A DNA stretch of 64,000 bases from Daedaleopsis sinensis (taxonomy: Eukaryota; Basidiomycota; Agaricomycetes; Polyporales; Polyporaceae): NCBI GenBank assembly GCA_033807695.1, contig CM066304.1, forward strand, positions 3,100,001 to 3,164,000. Reading direction: 5' to 3'. How positions within the stretch are numbered: position 1 is the first letter of the stretch; each line of letters opens with the position of its first letter. The translations under genes were made by a program, and so were the position numbers. The notes under the pieces were generated by a model. The model made no database searches. It saw nothing but the letters and a program-made list of their open reading frames with translations, and had not been told where the DNA came from. Shown here piece by piece: positions 22,096 to 33,090 of the stretch.

Positions 22096-25000
22096 ATGAA
22101 CGTCAAAGACGCGATGCCAGACTCCGAAGCACCACCAGAACGCCAACCCCTCTTACGTCCGCATACGGTGACAGGAACGGAGGTATACCCTATTGTCCAC
22201 ATGATCAGACATGTTCGTGCTCTTTTCCGACTCTTCAAACGCATACACTAACGCCCGCATCCAGGACATCATGGTAATTGCCTCTTAGTTGTATATCACT
22301 GGTCGAGGTGGTTGTTGATAGAGAGGAACTCCGTGTCTGCTGAGCATAGCACTTCATAGGTGCGTCTGGCATCCCTCCCTTGTTGCATAGCTGACTGTTC
22401 GCTCGGCACAGACACGCCATTAACTCACGATGCGGTTAGTTTCACTCCATTTGCCGTGCATCATCCTTGGAAAGCTCAAAGTCGCGTAGCTCACGGCCCC
22501 CGACCTCACGTATACCCTAATCCGACCCCTGCTCGAAAAGTACAGCGCATTCCAGAGACAAGGGAATATGTCGGTCGTCTTCTGCTTGCTCCTCAACAGA
22601 GTATACTTCTACCGTGACCGACACTTGACTACTGCCGCCATATCGCGTACTCGGGCCGACTTGTGCGAGATTCTTGCCATACGAGCCCTGCGCGAACATG
22701 CACACAACATCCTGGAGCTAGCACTCGTGCTCACCACGACCTGGTCCGTATATTCTGGGGCACCCTCAGGCCTTCTAGAACGCGCTCGCGAAGAATATGA
22801 CGACGATTTGGAGGATCGTGTCGGTAATGCTATCGAAATGGCTATCCTCAGTCAATCTAGGCGCTTCATCAAGAGCTCCCCTTGCCAGAGAGTTATCGAT
22901 GGCATATGGATGTAAGGCACGCATTAGATTTAACCAGTGACTTCCGCTTACACTTGGTCGTAGTGGCAAGATTGTGTATCAAGCGGAGAGCACGCGGTCT
23001 ATTTTGTCAGATGTTTGTTGCTCGCGGCTCTCATACATATATGCTCGCATTGACGATGTATCTCAGACCTACAAACGTAATCCGATACACTTCTACGATC
23101 CCCACAAGGCGCCTCTCCTGGATCATTACCGGTAGGTTTGTATGATCCTTATGCTCGGGAACATGCTCATCTCGGATTTGCGTAGATTGAAAGTACCTGC
23201 AATACGCTCAGTTCTTGAATATCTTAAGTACGTTGCATGCGTACGTCTTGTGGCTCTTGACTGACATAGTGTCAAGCTTTATCGTATTGTTCATTATGTT
23301 TATCTGCGCGATCGAGTTCAGCGAAGTTGAGAGGATCAATCTCGCCGAGGTCGTCTTCATGATCTACGCTTTGGGTTTCACTCTGGAGAAAGTCGCTGCT
23401 ATGCAAGAGCATGGAATCAAAGGTAGGCAGCATCTCATACTCTGCGAGAAAGTGCTCTTAACCACGCCTGCCATTCAGTATACTTCAAGGGTACTTGGGT
23501 AAGACATGTCATTAAATCGAAGTTTCTTGTGCTCAAACCCACATCGTTTAGAACGGTTTCGACCTGGCATTTGGTAGGTGCCGAAAATCAAGTCTGGCCC
23601 GTTCATGTTGACCCAAGGATCGGACAGTGACATTGTATTGCACGTATGCTATCATGCGCTTCATCGGGGTCTACAATCACCGTCAGTATCACATCTTTGC
23701 ATATATCCTCATAACTCAACTTCAATGCGACAGATCTTTGGGCTCGAGAGATGGGTATCAATTGCCTCGCATTGATAGCTGTGCTTATGTTCCCTAGGTA
23801 AGCCTATCCCTCTCACTGGAACGGCCGCTCATCTTCTACATTTGCACACAGACTAGCATTCGTGACTTTCAAGAACAACGTGATGGTCTTGTCGTTACGA
23901 GCGATGATTATCCAGTTTGCGGTCCTCATGATCATAGCAGCGTTCTGCTTCGGCGGGTTCCTGTACGCTTTGTGGACGTACGTCGCTCTCCGATGCCGAT
24001 ATGTCTATTGTCTGATTAACTCGTATCTCTCGTCAGACTTGGGAAGGAGAACGCTGGGTAGGTTTATACAACGATCACTACGCCTCAATGAAGCTGAGTG
24101 TATATCTCGGATTTTAGGTATAGTGCAGGGACCGTGGCGTGGTGGATGCTTGATCTGTGGTTCGGGCTGGACGCAAGCGGGTTCGACAACTCAAGTGCGG
24201 CTTTCGGATAGCTCATCTCATGATGTGTTGCTGAAACGAGACGATCTTACAGCCAAGTTTCATCCGGTGTTTGGGCCTCTGCTGATGGTTACGTACGCGT
24301 GCTTAAGCAACACGCTACTCCTGACAGGTTCGTCCTTGGTTATAGATTGATATGCTCGCATGCTGACATCCCCGCGCAGTCCTTGTTTCTGTAGGCTATC
24401 CTTATGAGTTTCAATGGCGATGACCACGGTACTGACTGGTTATAGATCCTGTCGAACACGTTCTCTACTATCAACGACGATGCCTCGGCAGAGGTACGCT
24501 GTCGCCTCCCATAAAAGATCATGATATAGATGCTCACGGATTTCTAGGCTATGTTCCGACGGGCCGTATCCACGATTGAAGGGTGAGTCACTTTGTATCG
24601 TCTATCGCTCTCAACGCTCGGTACGACCGGAATACAGCGTCAAAGCCGACTCACTGTTTTCGTACCAACCTCCGATCAACCTCGCCGCGCTATGTATCAT
24701 GCTCCCCGCGAGTTACGTCTTGACACCTCGTTGGTTCCACAAGGTGAGTCGCCCATTAGCCATCTTAATGTGCTGTCCTGATTTTTGAACAGGTCAATGT
24801 GTTCATGATTCGCTTGACGAGCTTTCCGATATTGCTATGCATCGCTCTGTACGAGAGGCAAGCCAAGCGGTCTGGAGCGTTCACTTTCTACGAGACTGTG
24901 TCTGCAGCCGCGGAGAAGATCTTTGACACGCTTCCGCGACACTTGAAGCGACTGAGTAGGTCCCAAACTTGATCCCCTAGCCCAGTGCTCACGCTAGGCG

Positions 25001-26077
25001 TGTCTATGTAGCATTCTTTGAGGGCCTGACGGGTCCCGATGCTGATATTGACGCAGTGAGTATGATCTGGGACGTGGATGTGGATGCGCTTGTCTCATCA
25101 CCACGCAGATCTTCGAACTCGAAGATGAGTTAATGGGAGAGAGCGCTTTGGACACGGAGGAAACCGACGAAGTGCCTCCCATCGGAGCTGTTCAGCGCCG
25201 CTTCTCTCAGATCTCGCGCCGTCACCCCTCAGGTGCCTCCCAGCACCTTTCTCGCCGCGCTTCCGTCTCAACGTTAACAACCGGGCGCTCGACTCCCCCA
25301 GCTCCCGCCTCACCCCAGAAGACTGAGTTCCCTGCTCCTGGCCCGTCGACCTCGCCCCAGAGTCCGACGCAGACACAGCAGCCCCCAGCACACATCCCGC
25401 TGCCGCGCGCCCGCGTGAACTCGATTCTCACGCGGGGGCTTGACATCGCGCAGGCCGCCAGTCCGCTTGCCCAGATATTCCAGCCGCTGGTCGTCGACGA
25501 CGACCTCGTGCCCGTTCCAGAGGATCAAGAGCCGTCCGAAATGGGCGCGGCAGGGACAGCGACGTCTGGGAACGGCGGCGGGGGCGGCGCGTTGGTCAGT
25601 TACGGGCCCGCGACGCGTCGGAGGCTGACGTCTCTGCACGCCGCGTCTGCTCCCCCGCGGCGGCTGCGGACCTACTCCGTCGCGGGGAACGCTCCCGCCC
25701 CCGCCCCCAATCAAGGTGTCGCGGAGGGCTATGGGGCGACGGGCGAGAGCAGCACCGCGCTGAGGAGGTTCCCGACGAGCAGCCCGCCAGCGCGGTCGCA
25801 TCTGGGCCTGCTCCTCTCGCAGGCGCCGCTCTCGGAAAGCCCGGACGAGCGGGGGGGCGACATGCGATCGATGCGGGAGGTGGTGGAGGAAGAGGACGAT
25901 GCCGGTGCGCAACGAAGAGACGAGGCTCCGCAGGAACCGCGGGAGACCGCGAGCCAAATTGAAGATGAGGGCAATCCGGAAGCGTCTGAGTGGGAGCGGC
26001 GGCTGATGGGCATAGAAGAGAGGCAAAAGCGGATGGAGGATATCCTGCTGGAGATCTCGCAGAGCTTGAGGCGCTGA
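22096..26077 (+). CDS. YVC1: TRPY-type vacuolar cation channel (Yvc1)
   Basis: A vacuolar calcium-permeable TRP-family channel that releases Ca2+ on stretch or osmotic shock. The start at 22096 gives MNVKDAMPDSEAPPERQPLL. Splicing of tiny exons then gives HMIRHDIMHFIDTPLTHDA and LTAPDLTYTLIRPLLEKYSA, the Yvc1 N-terminal signature. Next are DLCEILAIRALREHAHN and FYDPHKAPLLDHYR. Membrane segments follow (IVLFIMFICAIEFSEVERIN, VVFMIYALGFTLEKVAAMQ, VTFKNNVMVLSLRAMIIQFA), with the pore region near WWMLDLWFGLDASGFDNSSA, and S6-like LLMVTYACLSNTLLLTVLVS. The C-terminal cytosolic tail after 25100 is long, Ser/Pro-rich and ends in an acidic segment plus a short coiled coil ERRLMGIEERQKRMEDILLE. At least 14 short introns are needed; their precise borders were only partly checked. 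Confidence 0.87.
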
Positions 26078-26299
26078 GGGGGTGGGGTTAACCGGTTACG
26101 CGTTACGCCTCGGTCTAAGTAACTAGTGGACTGTTTCGTGGCACAATCTGATTTAATCCATCACAGCGCGCTGCGTGGAATAGTTGCTGGAGACAAAGGC
26201 TGGACATGCTTTAGGGACCTACAGACACGTCTGGAGCAGGGCAAGCTAAAGTGCGGTGAAGTATCATGTTAGCGTTGGAGCTCGAGCTGAGCGGAAGAA
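26078..26299. other. Short intergenic stretch downstream of YVC1
   Basis: YVC1 3' UTR and the left border of the duplicated Hce2-like block. No gene recognised. Confidence 0.4.
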
Positions 26300-26317
26300 G
26301 TGTGGACGCACCGGCCT

Positions 26318-26665
26318 TCAACTGGACGTCTAGCATAATGGGCGTGTTGCGTCGTGATGGTCGCAGGCTAGGGCCCGGGACGTGAATTATGTCTAGCGGA
26401 AATTAAACGAATGTGGCGGGAGGCGTACCTCTTAAGCTTGCGACAAGCGTCGAGTTGCCCCCGTTGACGATCGACGCACCCTGGACTGCGACAGCGCAAG
26501 CGGGTACCTGCGACGCTGCTTAGGACGGCAAGCTTAGCTGGCATTTTGAATAGTGATGGACAGTCGGACTGCAGAAGCAGTGACTGCCAAACGAGAAATT
26601 GCTGTTGAACGAGTGTTGCAAGACTCACTAAAGCTGAACGTAGAGGATGTTGTACTGGAAGAAAG
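26318..26665 (-). pseudogene. Decayed 5' fragment of an Hce2-like secreted protein gene
   Basis: This stretch aligns by eye with the promoter-proximal part of the intact gene at 27159-27678 on the same strand. The shared parts are the 5' UTR with its intron-like segment, the start codon (26544 here), the start of exon 1 and intron 1 down to the first bases around the exon 2 TSGG codons. Shared words include ttagctggcattttgaa, tgatggtcgcagg and tgttgcaagactcac. Exon 1 carries insertions that shift the frame after MPAKLAVL and destroy the hydrophobic core of the signal peptide. All cysteine-bearing exon 2 sequence is missing. Homology of the flank continues to about 26870 (pair with 27690-28015), including the words cttgtcatacaatg and cgttacgtacata. 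It is a truncated, non-functional duplicate. Confidence 0.78.
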
Positions 26666-27158
26666 ATCGACTGTCCTCGTCCTCTTTGTATCTTGGTTAG
26701 CTACAAAGACTAGGTTGGGGAGCTACTGGGGAGCTTCGAACAGTTTTAAGTTTTAGTAAATCTGAACCATAAGAAACACCCCGTTCCTGTGCGCGGTTTC
26801 GCAGCCGCGATGATGTCTCACCCGCTTGTCATACAATGCACCGTTACGTACATATCACAACGGGTTACCGGGATAAAGGAACTCGGAGGTTGGAACGATG
26901 AAGGCTGCTGAGCTCTGCTGAGTGCGGCCTTGTAGGTAATATGTACTCGTTACTTATAGCTACAAGAAGTTGAGTACTATGGGCGGAGAGTGCACTGTCG
27001 TGCGGTCATGGGATAAGATTAGGTTCTGGGAAGTCTGGGATGGGTAATGGGCGTGTGCAACTGTAATTTACACTGGTTTAATGCTGATCTGAGCAAAGGT
27101 ATAGTCAACACCCGACAGAGCCCACGAGCGAGAAGATCTTCGTACCCCTACTATGAGT
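26666..27158. repeat. Duplicated 5' flank of the relic, plus unassigned DNA
   Basis: Bases to about 26875 are a diverged copy of 27770-28020 (words gagcttcgaacagttt, cccgcttgtcatacaatg, gttacgtacata). The remaining 280 bases hold nothing recognised; they are the 3' side of the Hce2-like gene that ends at 27159. Confidence 0.6.
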
Positions 27159-27678
27159 CTACGAGTGCGAGAACTGGAGCCTGTAAGAGCGATCCGGCTG
27201 GTTCAACTCATACGAGACATTGCACTCCTCAGGCTTGAGGTACCCGCCAACGCGGCCGCCGTGCTGGCAGTCGTTCAGGATCGTTTGCAGATACCCGCCG
27301 CAGTTGACGCCATCCGCAATCTGCGCCTTCCACTCGCCGCAGACGTCGATCTTGCACGTGCCCCATTTCACCTGCGTCTTGCAGTCTGTGCCAGTACCCC
27401 GCCAGTAGGCATCGTTGCTCTGGTTGCATCGGGTGGCCAGATGCTTGATCGCTTGGACGCAGTCAGAGACCAGGGGGCTGCCGCCGGACGTCTCGCATAC
27501 TGGGCGTGTCACGTCGTGATGGTCGCAGGTTAATGCTGGTGAGGGCACGAGTTATGTCTAGTGGAAATTGAACGAACGCGGCGGGAAGCGTACCTTTCGC
27601 GACATGCGTCGACGCACCCTGGACTGCAAGAGCACAAGCGAGTGCGACGGTGTTGAGGACGGCAAGCTTAGCTAGCAT
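27159..27678 (-). CDS. Small secreted cysteine-rich protein, Hce2 (ECP2-like) type, copy 1
   Basis: A two-exon gene for about 153 residues. Exon 1 encodes a signal peptide MLAKLAVLNTVALACALAVQ followed by GASTHVAK. A phase-1 intron (donor gtacgc, acceptor ccag) leads to ALTCDHHDVTRPVC. The mature part contains ETSGGSPLVSDCVQAI, then WGTCKIDVCGE, YLQTILNDCQHGGRVGG and RSYRLQFSHS. The SGGSPLVSDC and YGTCKxxV motifs with a late GRVGG match the Hce2 domain, a fungal family homologous to the Cladosporium ECP2 effector. Ten cysteines are present after the signal peptide, one more than in copies 2 and 3. In saprotrophic fungi the role of Hce2 proteins is not settled (defence, competition or cell-wall related). 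Killer-toxin families were considered but fit less well. Confidence 0.78.
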
Positions 27679-27717
27679 TTTGAACAGTGATGGACAGTCG
27701 GGCTACAGAGGAAGTGA

Positions 27718-27767
27718 CTGTTAGCTAGTGGTTGAAGTCGCTGTCAACCAAGTGTTGCAAGACTCAC
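27718..27767 (-). other. Probable 5'-UTR intron of Hce2-like copy 1
   Basis: A 50-base GT..AG interval (donor gtgagtc, acceptor ctaacag) lies 39 bases upstream of the ATG. Copies 2 and 3 also have a 5'-UTR intron in a similar place, which supports it. Confidence 0.6.
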
Positions 27768-27834
27768 CAAATACACTTGGAGGACGTCGTACTACGAAAC
27801 TGGGTTCCTGGCACATGGGGAACGAGGTAGTCCT

Positions 27835-27842
27835 TATTTATA
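27835..27842 (-). promoter_or_regulatory. TATA box of Hce2-like copy 1
   Basis: TATAAATA on the minus strand about 155 bases before the start codon and about 70 before the proposed UTR intron. Copies 2 and 3 carry a similar ATAAATA element in the same arrangement. Confidence 0.6.
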
Positions 27843-28748
27843 CGACTTTGAGCAGGGGGAGCTTCGAACAGTTTCAGTCAACGTGAAGATCATGAAACGC
27901 CCCTTTCACGCAGCTTCGCTGCCGCAATACTAGGCAATAAGTACTCCGCAATACGGTGTGTCTCTCCCGCTTGTCATACAATGTTTTACAGAGCACCGTT
28001 AGGCGTTACGTACATACCGCTGTCCAAAGGGAGCGGCGTATAGGCGTCTATAGGCGGGAGCAAGCGGTGGACCTACAGCTTGTACAAGCCTGAGCTTGTA
28101 CAGGATGTAGAGTCTCCCGGGCGTCGGATGATCGCTGCCGTACTGCTTATCAAGCAGGCAGAACTAGAGAAGAGATTCGAATAGGCGTACCAGCGAGAAT
28201 ATTGCCCGGTCGTAACTTTGACGTGAGTGATAGGATGTACCACTCAGGCTGTCAAATAACACTGGCAGTATTGAGAGCAAGACGCGTACGGGATGCAGGG
28301 AAAAGATATGGTATCGTGTCCGCAGAGCAGATGTACTCTTTCCGGGCCCTGGGTTGACGATGAGGGCAGCGCCCGCCGCCGATGGACGTTCGGAGCAAAG
28401 CCTTTGCTCTGGCGCTTGCTTCGCAGCGCACTTGCCGAGAACATCCGCTATCCTCCAGTCAAACTCCTCAACGACTGGTGGTAAATTTAGAGCGGCACAC
28501 CGCACCCCAATTGAGAACCCGTTACACGGTAGGTATACGTACTATGTCGATATCTATGTAGGCTGTGCCTCCCGCAGATACACCTTTTCGTCAGCCTATA
28601 GGAGGCTTAGGAGGTATCAACAGATGGTATGGTGTCGTGCAGAAGAGGTCGTGCTAGCGTGATATAGTATGTATGTGTCAGGGTGAAGAGCCGCAGCATC
28701 ACTGCCGGGCGAGCCACAAGGGCAGGAAGGGCAGAGCATGCTCAGTGC
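27843..28748. other. Intergenic: duplicated flank and unassigned DNA
   Basis: Bases to about 28020 belong to the duplicated flank shared with 26750-26875. Around 28085-28110 there is a small palindromic word (gcttgtacaagc, repeated in part). No gene was recognised up to the ERG4 stop. Confidence 0.5.
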
Positions 28749-30447
28749 TCAGTAGATCCCGGGAATGAACTTGTACTTGACGATCGAGCAATACTTCTCC
28801 CAGTCCTTGCCGTACTTGAGCGCGCACCGCTCGAAGTCGCGCCCGCAGCGATGGATGAGGACGGTGATGAAGAACACGGAGTAGAAGTACGGGATGACGG
28901 AGCACGCGCCCTGCGAGAGGCCCCAGGTGAGCGCCATGATCCAGTCGGCGACGTAGTTCTGCGGGTAAAAGGGAAAAGGGATATGATGAGCACGGGCAAC
29001 TGGATCACGGGCAGGGAAGACATACCGGCTTGCGAGAGTAGCGCCACCAGCCGTCGGTAAGGAGGCGGTTTCCGTGCGCGGTCTGGATGTACGAAGGGTT
29101 CTCGATTGTGCCCCAGGGGAGTTGCGGGAACGTCTTGCGGTAGGTCATGATGCCCTGCGTCTGCATCTTGAAGCGACTCTTCTGCGACATGGACGTGTCC
29201 CAGATGTAGTATGCGGTGAGAAGGGTAGTGTACAGCGCGACATAGGTGGGCGTCGAGAACTGGTAGTTTGATGGGTCGTGCGAAGCCATGTAGACGACTG
29301 AGTAGATGTACGACTGATGACGGATGAGCACGACGTAATGGAAGCCGGGCGTGGAGGGAAACACGTACGAAGGGAACCCCAGCGAAGTTCCAGAAGATGA
29401 CCAGGAAACCCCATTTCTCATGGAACATGTCCCAGGTCTGGGGGATGCACTCCTCACCCTTGCCGCAAGCGTTGAGGTAAAGCCACGTCGCGAGGACCAT
29501 GAACGCCATGTTCTGGGGAGCTGTTCAGTACGCACGTTTCGTGGGTGTATGTGAATGAAACTTACCGGTGTGACATAGCCATACTGCTCCCACTGCTTGC
29601 ATGCGCCCGAGACAGACATGAAGAAGACGATAACCCATGGAATGCGGACCTCAAGCCACATCTTGAGGTCAACAGGGCCGAGGCGAGGGTTGAGACACGC
29701 GCCCATGAAGACGTCGTAGATGAAGTTCCCGGACATGCGAATCTGGTTCCCGGTCGCGACGGTGATGGCATACATGAAGAACGACACGCCCCAGCCGTAT
29801 ATCATGGCGACGGTCATGAGGTGCCCAAAGTTGTCGATGATCTCCGTTAGGCGGAAGATGTTGTAGTAATGCAGGGCGGCGGCAGTGATCATGGTGATGT
29901 AGATACAACCGATGGCGTTGCACTTGTACATGAGGGTCTTGTAGTTGAGGGAGGGAACGGGGAGACCTTCTTGCATGTAACCGGGCACGACCCAGGCGAG
30001 GAAGAGCTGGTAGATGATGAGTCCAGTGTAGACCTTCCAGGCGTAGGCACTGGGGCTAGCGTCCTGGGATCGCTATGAGAGACGAGTGTGATGAATGGCT
30101 AAGAAGACGCACCACACGAATGTGCTCCCACATACGCCCAAGGAAAGGCTGAATGTCGTCGACAGAGGTGGGGCGAACGAGGTTGCCATCATAGAACACA
30201 AGACATATCCAGAGGTAGTACATGAGGACGGGGAAGCCGGTCATGATGGCAATGACGCCCCATGGACCGCCGAACTCATACCTTTGGAGTGGGGTCAACG
30301 GGGAGAGAAGACGAGGAGGTCGGGGAATGCTCACTCGGTGTGCTTGTCGAGCTGCTTGTCACGCTCGATGCCCTCCTTGGTGGGGAGGACGACTCTGCTG
30401 ACCGCGAGGTGGTTGGGGTTGCGCTGCCTGATCTCTCCGCCAGGCAT
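28749..30447 (-). CDS. ERG4: Delta(24(24(1)))-sterol reductase
   Basis: The last enzyme of ergosterol biosynthesis, an NADPH-dependent multi-span ER protein that reduces the C-24(28) double bond. The start at 30447 gives [20 protein letters not shown], then across an intron [20 protein letters not shown]. Further family strings are [92 protein letters not shown] and [19 protein letters not shown]. The signature C-terminus is [20 protein letters not shown] followed by KYKFIPGIY. About seven short introns are seen. Length is typical of the family (about 450-470 residues). Together with ARE2 this is one of two sterol genes in the window, but they are 13 kb apart and not obviously co-regulated. 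Confidence 0.93.
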
Positions 30448-30712
30448 AGTGAGGAGTATGTGAGGGGACAGGTCAGAACCGGCTGACTCAAGCCTCGTAG
30501 GTTGTGTGCAAGCTCACCGGCACCAGCGAACAGTCAGCCACCCGAGTTCCGACGCGTCGAAAAATGCCGGCCATCGGACGACACTACAGTTTTGCGGCGG
30601 CCCGGCGCCTGTCACGCAAGCGCCCAGACGCGTCTCTCACGTGGGCGCGTTATTTCAGACCCCGCCTCACTCCGACCCGGCTATGCCCGAGCGTCGGCTC
30701 ATACCAGCTCAT

Positions 30713-30845
30713 AGACTCGTATCCAGTCTGTACTGCGAGCCAGCCTCTCGGGTCATGATGGGATCAGCGGAGTTCGAAGGGAGGCAAGCTCGCAGTACAA
30801 TCCTCACAACGGAGTTTGAATCTCGATCCACCGAACAGGCTGGGA
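30713..30845 (+). repeat. Duplicated segment, copy A (MITE-free)
   Basis: Shares words such as tcatgatgggatcagcgg, agttcgaagggaggcaagct and caatccaccgaacagg-like sequence with 33105-33195. At 30730-30736 it has the joined sequence gtactgcgag without the MITE found in the other copy. Confidence 0.75.
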
Positions 30846-31204
30846 ACGAGCCTAACCAGCTCATACCGGCCCATGTGTGTCAGGAAGTTGGAACTCAGTG
30901 TCATAGTAACCATTTAGCTAGGCTTAGACTCGGAGTTACCGTCTTATGTAGTCGCTCGGAGGTGTGAAACACGTGGGTTGGCGCGTGGGTTGGCGTGTCT
31001 CACGCACCGTGGCTGAACCGTACCCTCCTCCGAGTCGGAAGTCTTCATGCACATGATCCATGTCGCACGCATGAGCTACTACCGGCGTACCAGGGCATCC
31101 CGTGCATCAAAACCCCGCTTGCTATGCATCACGTACCGCGCACGGTGAATATAGCGCAGTACAGGTGAGGCTTAGATTTTATGCAAGTCGTAGCTATACT
31201 GCTT

Positions 31205-31440
31205 GGCTCCAAAAGGTACTTCGATTCACTTTCCGAGGGCGATGATTGTCGGTTACAGGTATCCGTCACTCAAGATCCTCAACTCCGACAACTCCGCAAC
31301 GTTCACTAGTGTCCTCCTAGTGTCCTCTGAAACTCGGATGACATCACTACAGCCTGACTGGGATGTCTTTGTTCGGGATGACTTACACCTCTTATACTTG
31401 ATTTTGTTTCAAGAGAGCATCTGCTCCAACACGTCTCCAT
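31205..31440 (+). repeat. Duplicated segment upstream of Hce2-like copy 2
   Basis: Paralogous to 32425-32700. Shared words include ggctccaaaagg, ggcgatgattgtcggttac, gtcactcaagatcctc and gagagcatctgctc. Confidence 0.75.
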
Positions 31441-31579
31441 ACTCAGGTGACACAGGGCAGTGAGATCAGTGAGAGCTGGCCCGTTTGCAGGCCGGGAAGA
31501 CAAGTCACCTGAAAGTCGTCTGGTATAACATCGATGGTCACCAACTGTCTCCACCTCAAGTGCAGCAGCTCGGACTTCG

Positions 31580-31587
31580 CATAAATA
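31580..31587 (+). promoter_or_regulatory. TATA-like box of Hce2-like copy 2
   Basis: CATAAATA, lying about 60 bases before a conserved UTR intron and 155 before the start codon. The same element with identical flanks occurs before copy 3. Confidence 0.6.
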
Positions 31588-31647
31588 CCCGTCCAGTGGA
31601 GACTCGTTTCGACAGCCCCTACTCACTCTCAGTCCCTCTTTGCCCAG

Positions 31648-31707
31648 GTAAGCCCCTCGGGATAGCGACGGGCCATGAACACCTTACTGACTGCGCCGCG
31701 CGCACAG
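31648..31707 (+). other. Probable 5'-UTR intron of Hce2-like copy 2 containing an upstream ATG
   Basis: A 60-base GT..AG interval (cccag then gtaagc; end gcgcgcacag). An ATG at 31675 lies inside it and is in frame with the main start at 31735, so splicing decides whether a 20-residue extension can be made. Confidence 0.6.
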
Positions 31708-31734
31708 TTCGCTCTTCACCAGCCCCCGCCCACA

Positions 31735-32277
31735 ATGGTTAAACTCTGGTCCGCCATCTGCACCGTCGCTGCCTGCGCCGTCGCTGTCCAAAGCGCGTCG
31801 CTCGTCGAAAGGATAGGTGAACGTGAGTTGCTCTTCTTCATACCGCTCCACTTGCATCGTCCTCATGTGTTCGTAGCAAATGCATGCGCCGACGCCGCGG
31901 CGGATCGCGGTCACCTCAAATGCGAGACGAGCGGCGGCAGCCCACTTGTGTCCGACTGCCAACACGCAATCGACGGACTCGATAACCCAGGCTGCGAGCA
32001 GACGAACGCCCACCGCTCGCACTGCACCACCGTAAAAAAATATGGCAACTGCAAGATTGACGTCTGTGGCGAGGTCCATTCCTGGCTCAACCAGGCCCAG
32101 CACGTCACGGCCAAACAGTATCTCCAATCCCTCCTCGACGGCTGCAAGAGCGGTGACGTCGTCGGCGGCCAGGTTTTCCCCAGGAAGTGTCACGCCGTCT
32201 ACAAGAATCACGATGAGCTCGTGGACCCGTCTTACACGGATGGGAGGCTATACAGGCTCCAGTTCTCGCACGTCTGA
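31735..32277 (+). CDS. Small secreted cysteine-rich protein, Hce2 (ECP2-like) type, copy 2
   Basis: Two exons encode about 160 residues. Exon 1 gives the signal peptide MVKLWSAICTVAACAVAVQS followed by ASLVER. A phase-1 intron ends ttcgtag and the mature part begins ANACADAAADRGHLKCETSG. The Hce2-type motifs are SGGSPLVSDCQHAI, HRSHCTTV, YGNCKIDVCGE, LLDGCKSGDVVGG and YRLQFSHV at the end. Nine cysteines follow the signal region. The start at 31735 is preferred to the in-frame ATG at 31675 because it opens directly with the signal peptide and the upstream ATG lies inside a probable intron. It is highly similar to copy 3 (33616-34146), and similarity continues into both flanks. A gtaagc/catcag pair just after the stop suggests a 3'-UTR intron (about 32280-32347). 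Confidence 0.82.
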   Translation: MVKLWSAICTVAACAVAVQSASLVERIGERELLFFIPLHLHRPHVFVANACADAAADRGHLKCETSGGSPLVSDCQHAIDGLDNPGCEQTNAHRSHCTTVKKYGNCKIDVCGEVHSWLNQAQHVTAKQYLQSLLDGCKSGDVVGGQVFPRKCHAVYKNHDELVDPSYTDGRLYRLQFSHV

Positions 32278-32740
32278 ACGGTAAGCCCTACCCCATCCCA
32301 GTGATGTGTTTCAGTTCTGTCCTGACTTCTGTCTCGGCCTACATCAGTGCTGTACAGCTCCGAATGCATCACCCAGTATCTCATTGAACTTCACTAGCAC
32401 CGCTATATATAGTAGCCCCTACTAGGCTCCAAAAGGGACTTTAATTTACTTTACGAAGGCGATGATTGTCGGTTACGACCATAACCTAGGTACCGTCTGG
32501 TACCGTAGGTCCGTAACTATACATAGACGCTATTATCAGGGGTCCTCATACTAGACGTCACTCAAGATCCTCGATTCGGACAACCCCGCAACGTTCACGG
32601 CATCACTACAGACTGAATCCTGGCCAGGATGTCTCAGGCAACTTTGTTCGCGATGACTTACATGATCTTGTTTCGAGAGAGCATCTGCTCAGACTTCTCT
32701 AAGGATATTCTGAGACTCGTATTTAGGAGTCTGATGGTAC
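32278..32740. other. 3' flank of copy 2 and duplicated segment
   Basis: Bases 32278-32420 are duplicated downstream of copy 3 (34147-34310). Bases 32425-32700 repeat 31205-31440. No further gene. Confidence 0.6.
32425..32700 (+). repeat. Duplicated segment upstream of Hce2-like copy 3
   Basis: Second copy of the segment at 31205-31440, with an extra insertion near 32475-32560 that contains ggtac-rich words. Confidence 0.72.
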
Positions 32741-33090
32741 AGGACCTGCGCAAATGTACCGTGGCGCTTACATCCCGAAAACACCGAAAATGGGCCCGAA
32801 GGGCCCGCCAGCTCACATCCGGATCACCGAAAACTGCCCTCAGGATGCTAGAATGTGACATCTTTTTGGCACCAAAAATGTCCAAATAGGGCCCCCTCCG
32901 GGGGTCCGTCGGGCGTTTGAAGGCTATAGGCGCCCCCCAGCAAGGCCCGACGGGCGTTTAGATATTTTTATGACGTATGTTACATGAGAATCTCCGAAAA
33001 TTGACTGCCGGGGCGACCACCGAAAATGGGCCAAATGGGGGCCCGACCGGATGTAAGCTCTTGGTAGATATACGCAGGTCCTGATGGTAC
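32733..33090. mobile_element. MITE with 8-base target duplication (342-base element)
   Basis: The element spans 32741-33082. Its ends are inverted repeats of about 34 bases: the left end begins aggacctgcg and has cttacatcc at bases 28-36; the right end read backwards has the same aggacctgcg and gcttacatcc with a few mismatches between. The 8-base word gatggtac flanks both ends directly (32733-32740 and 33083-33090). Internal DNA has no coding capacity and contains GC-rich inverted words such as gggcccgaagggccc. An 8-base duplication is typical of hAT-type transposases, so a non-autonomous hAT-like MITE is the best guess. The paralogous segment at 30713-30740 lacks the insertion. Confidence 0.85.

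Larger units (their letters stand above)
30448..31579. other. Intergenic with pieces of a segmental duplication
   Basis: ERG4 promoter side at the left. Bases about 30713-30845 are paralogous to 32712-32740 joined to 33087-33200. Bases about 31205-31440 are paralogous to 32425-32700 and 31485-31730 to 33300-33610. No gene recognised apart from the start of Hce2-like copy 2. Confidence 0.6.

Noticed and set aside
25310..26026. Long minus-strand open frame (238 codons)
   Set aside because: It is antisense to the GC-rich low-complexity C-terminal exon of YVC1 and has no motif.
28080..28115. Palindrome gcttgtacaagc as a possible transposon end
   Set aside because: It is short, has no partner inverted repeat and no target duplication was found.
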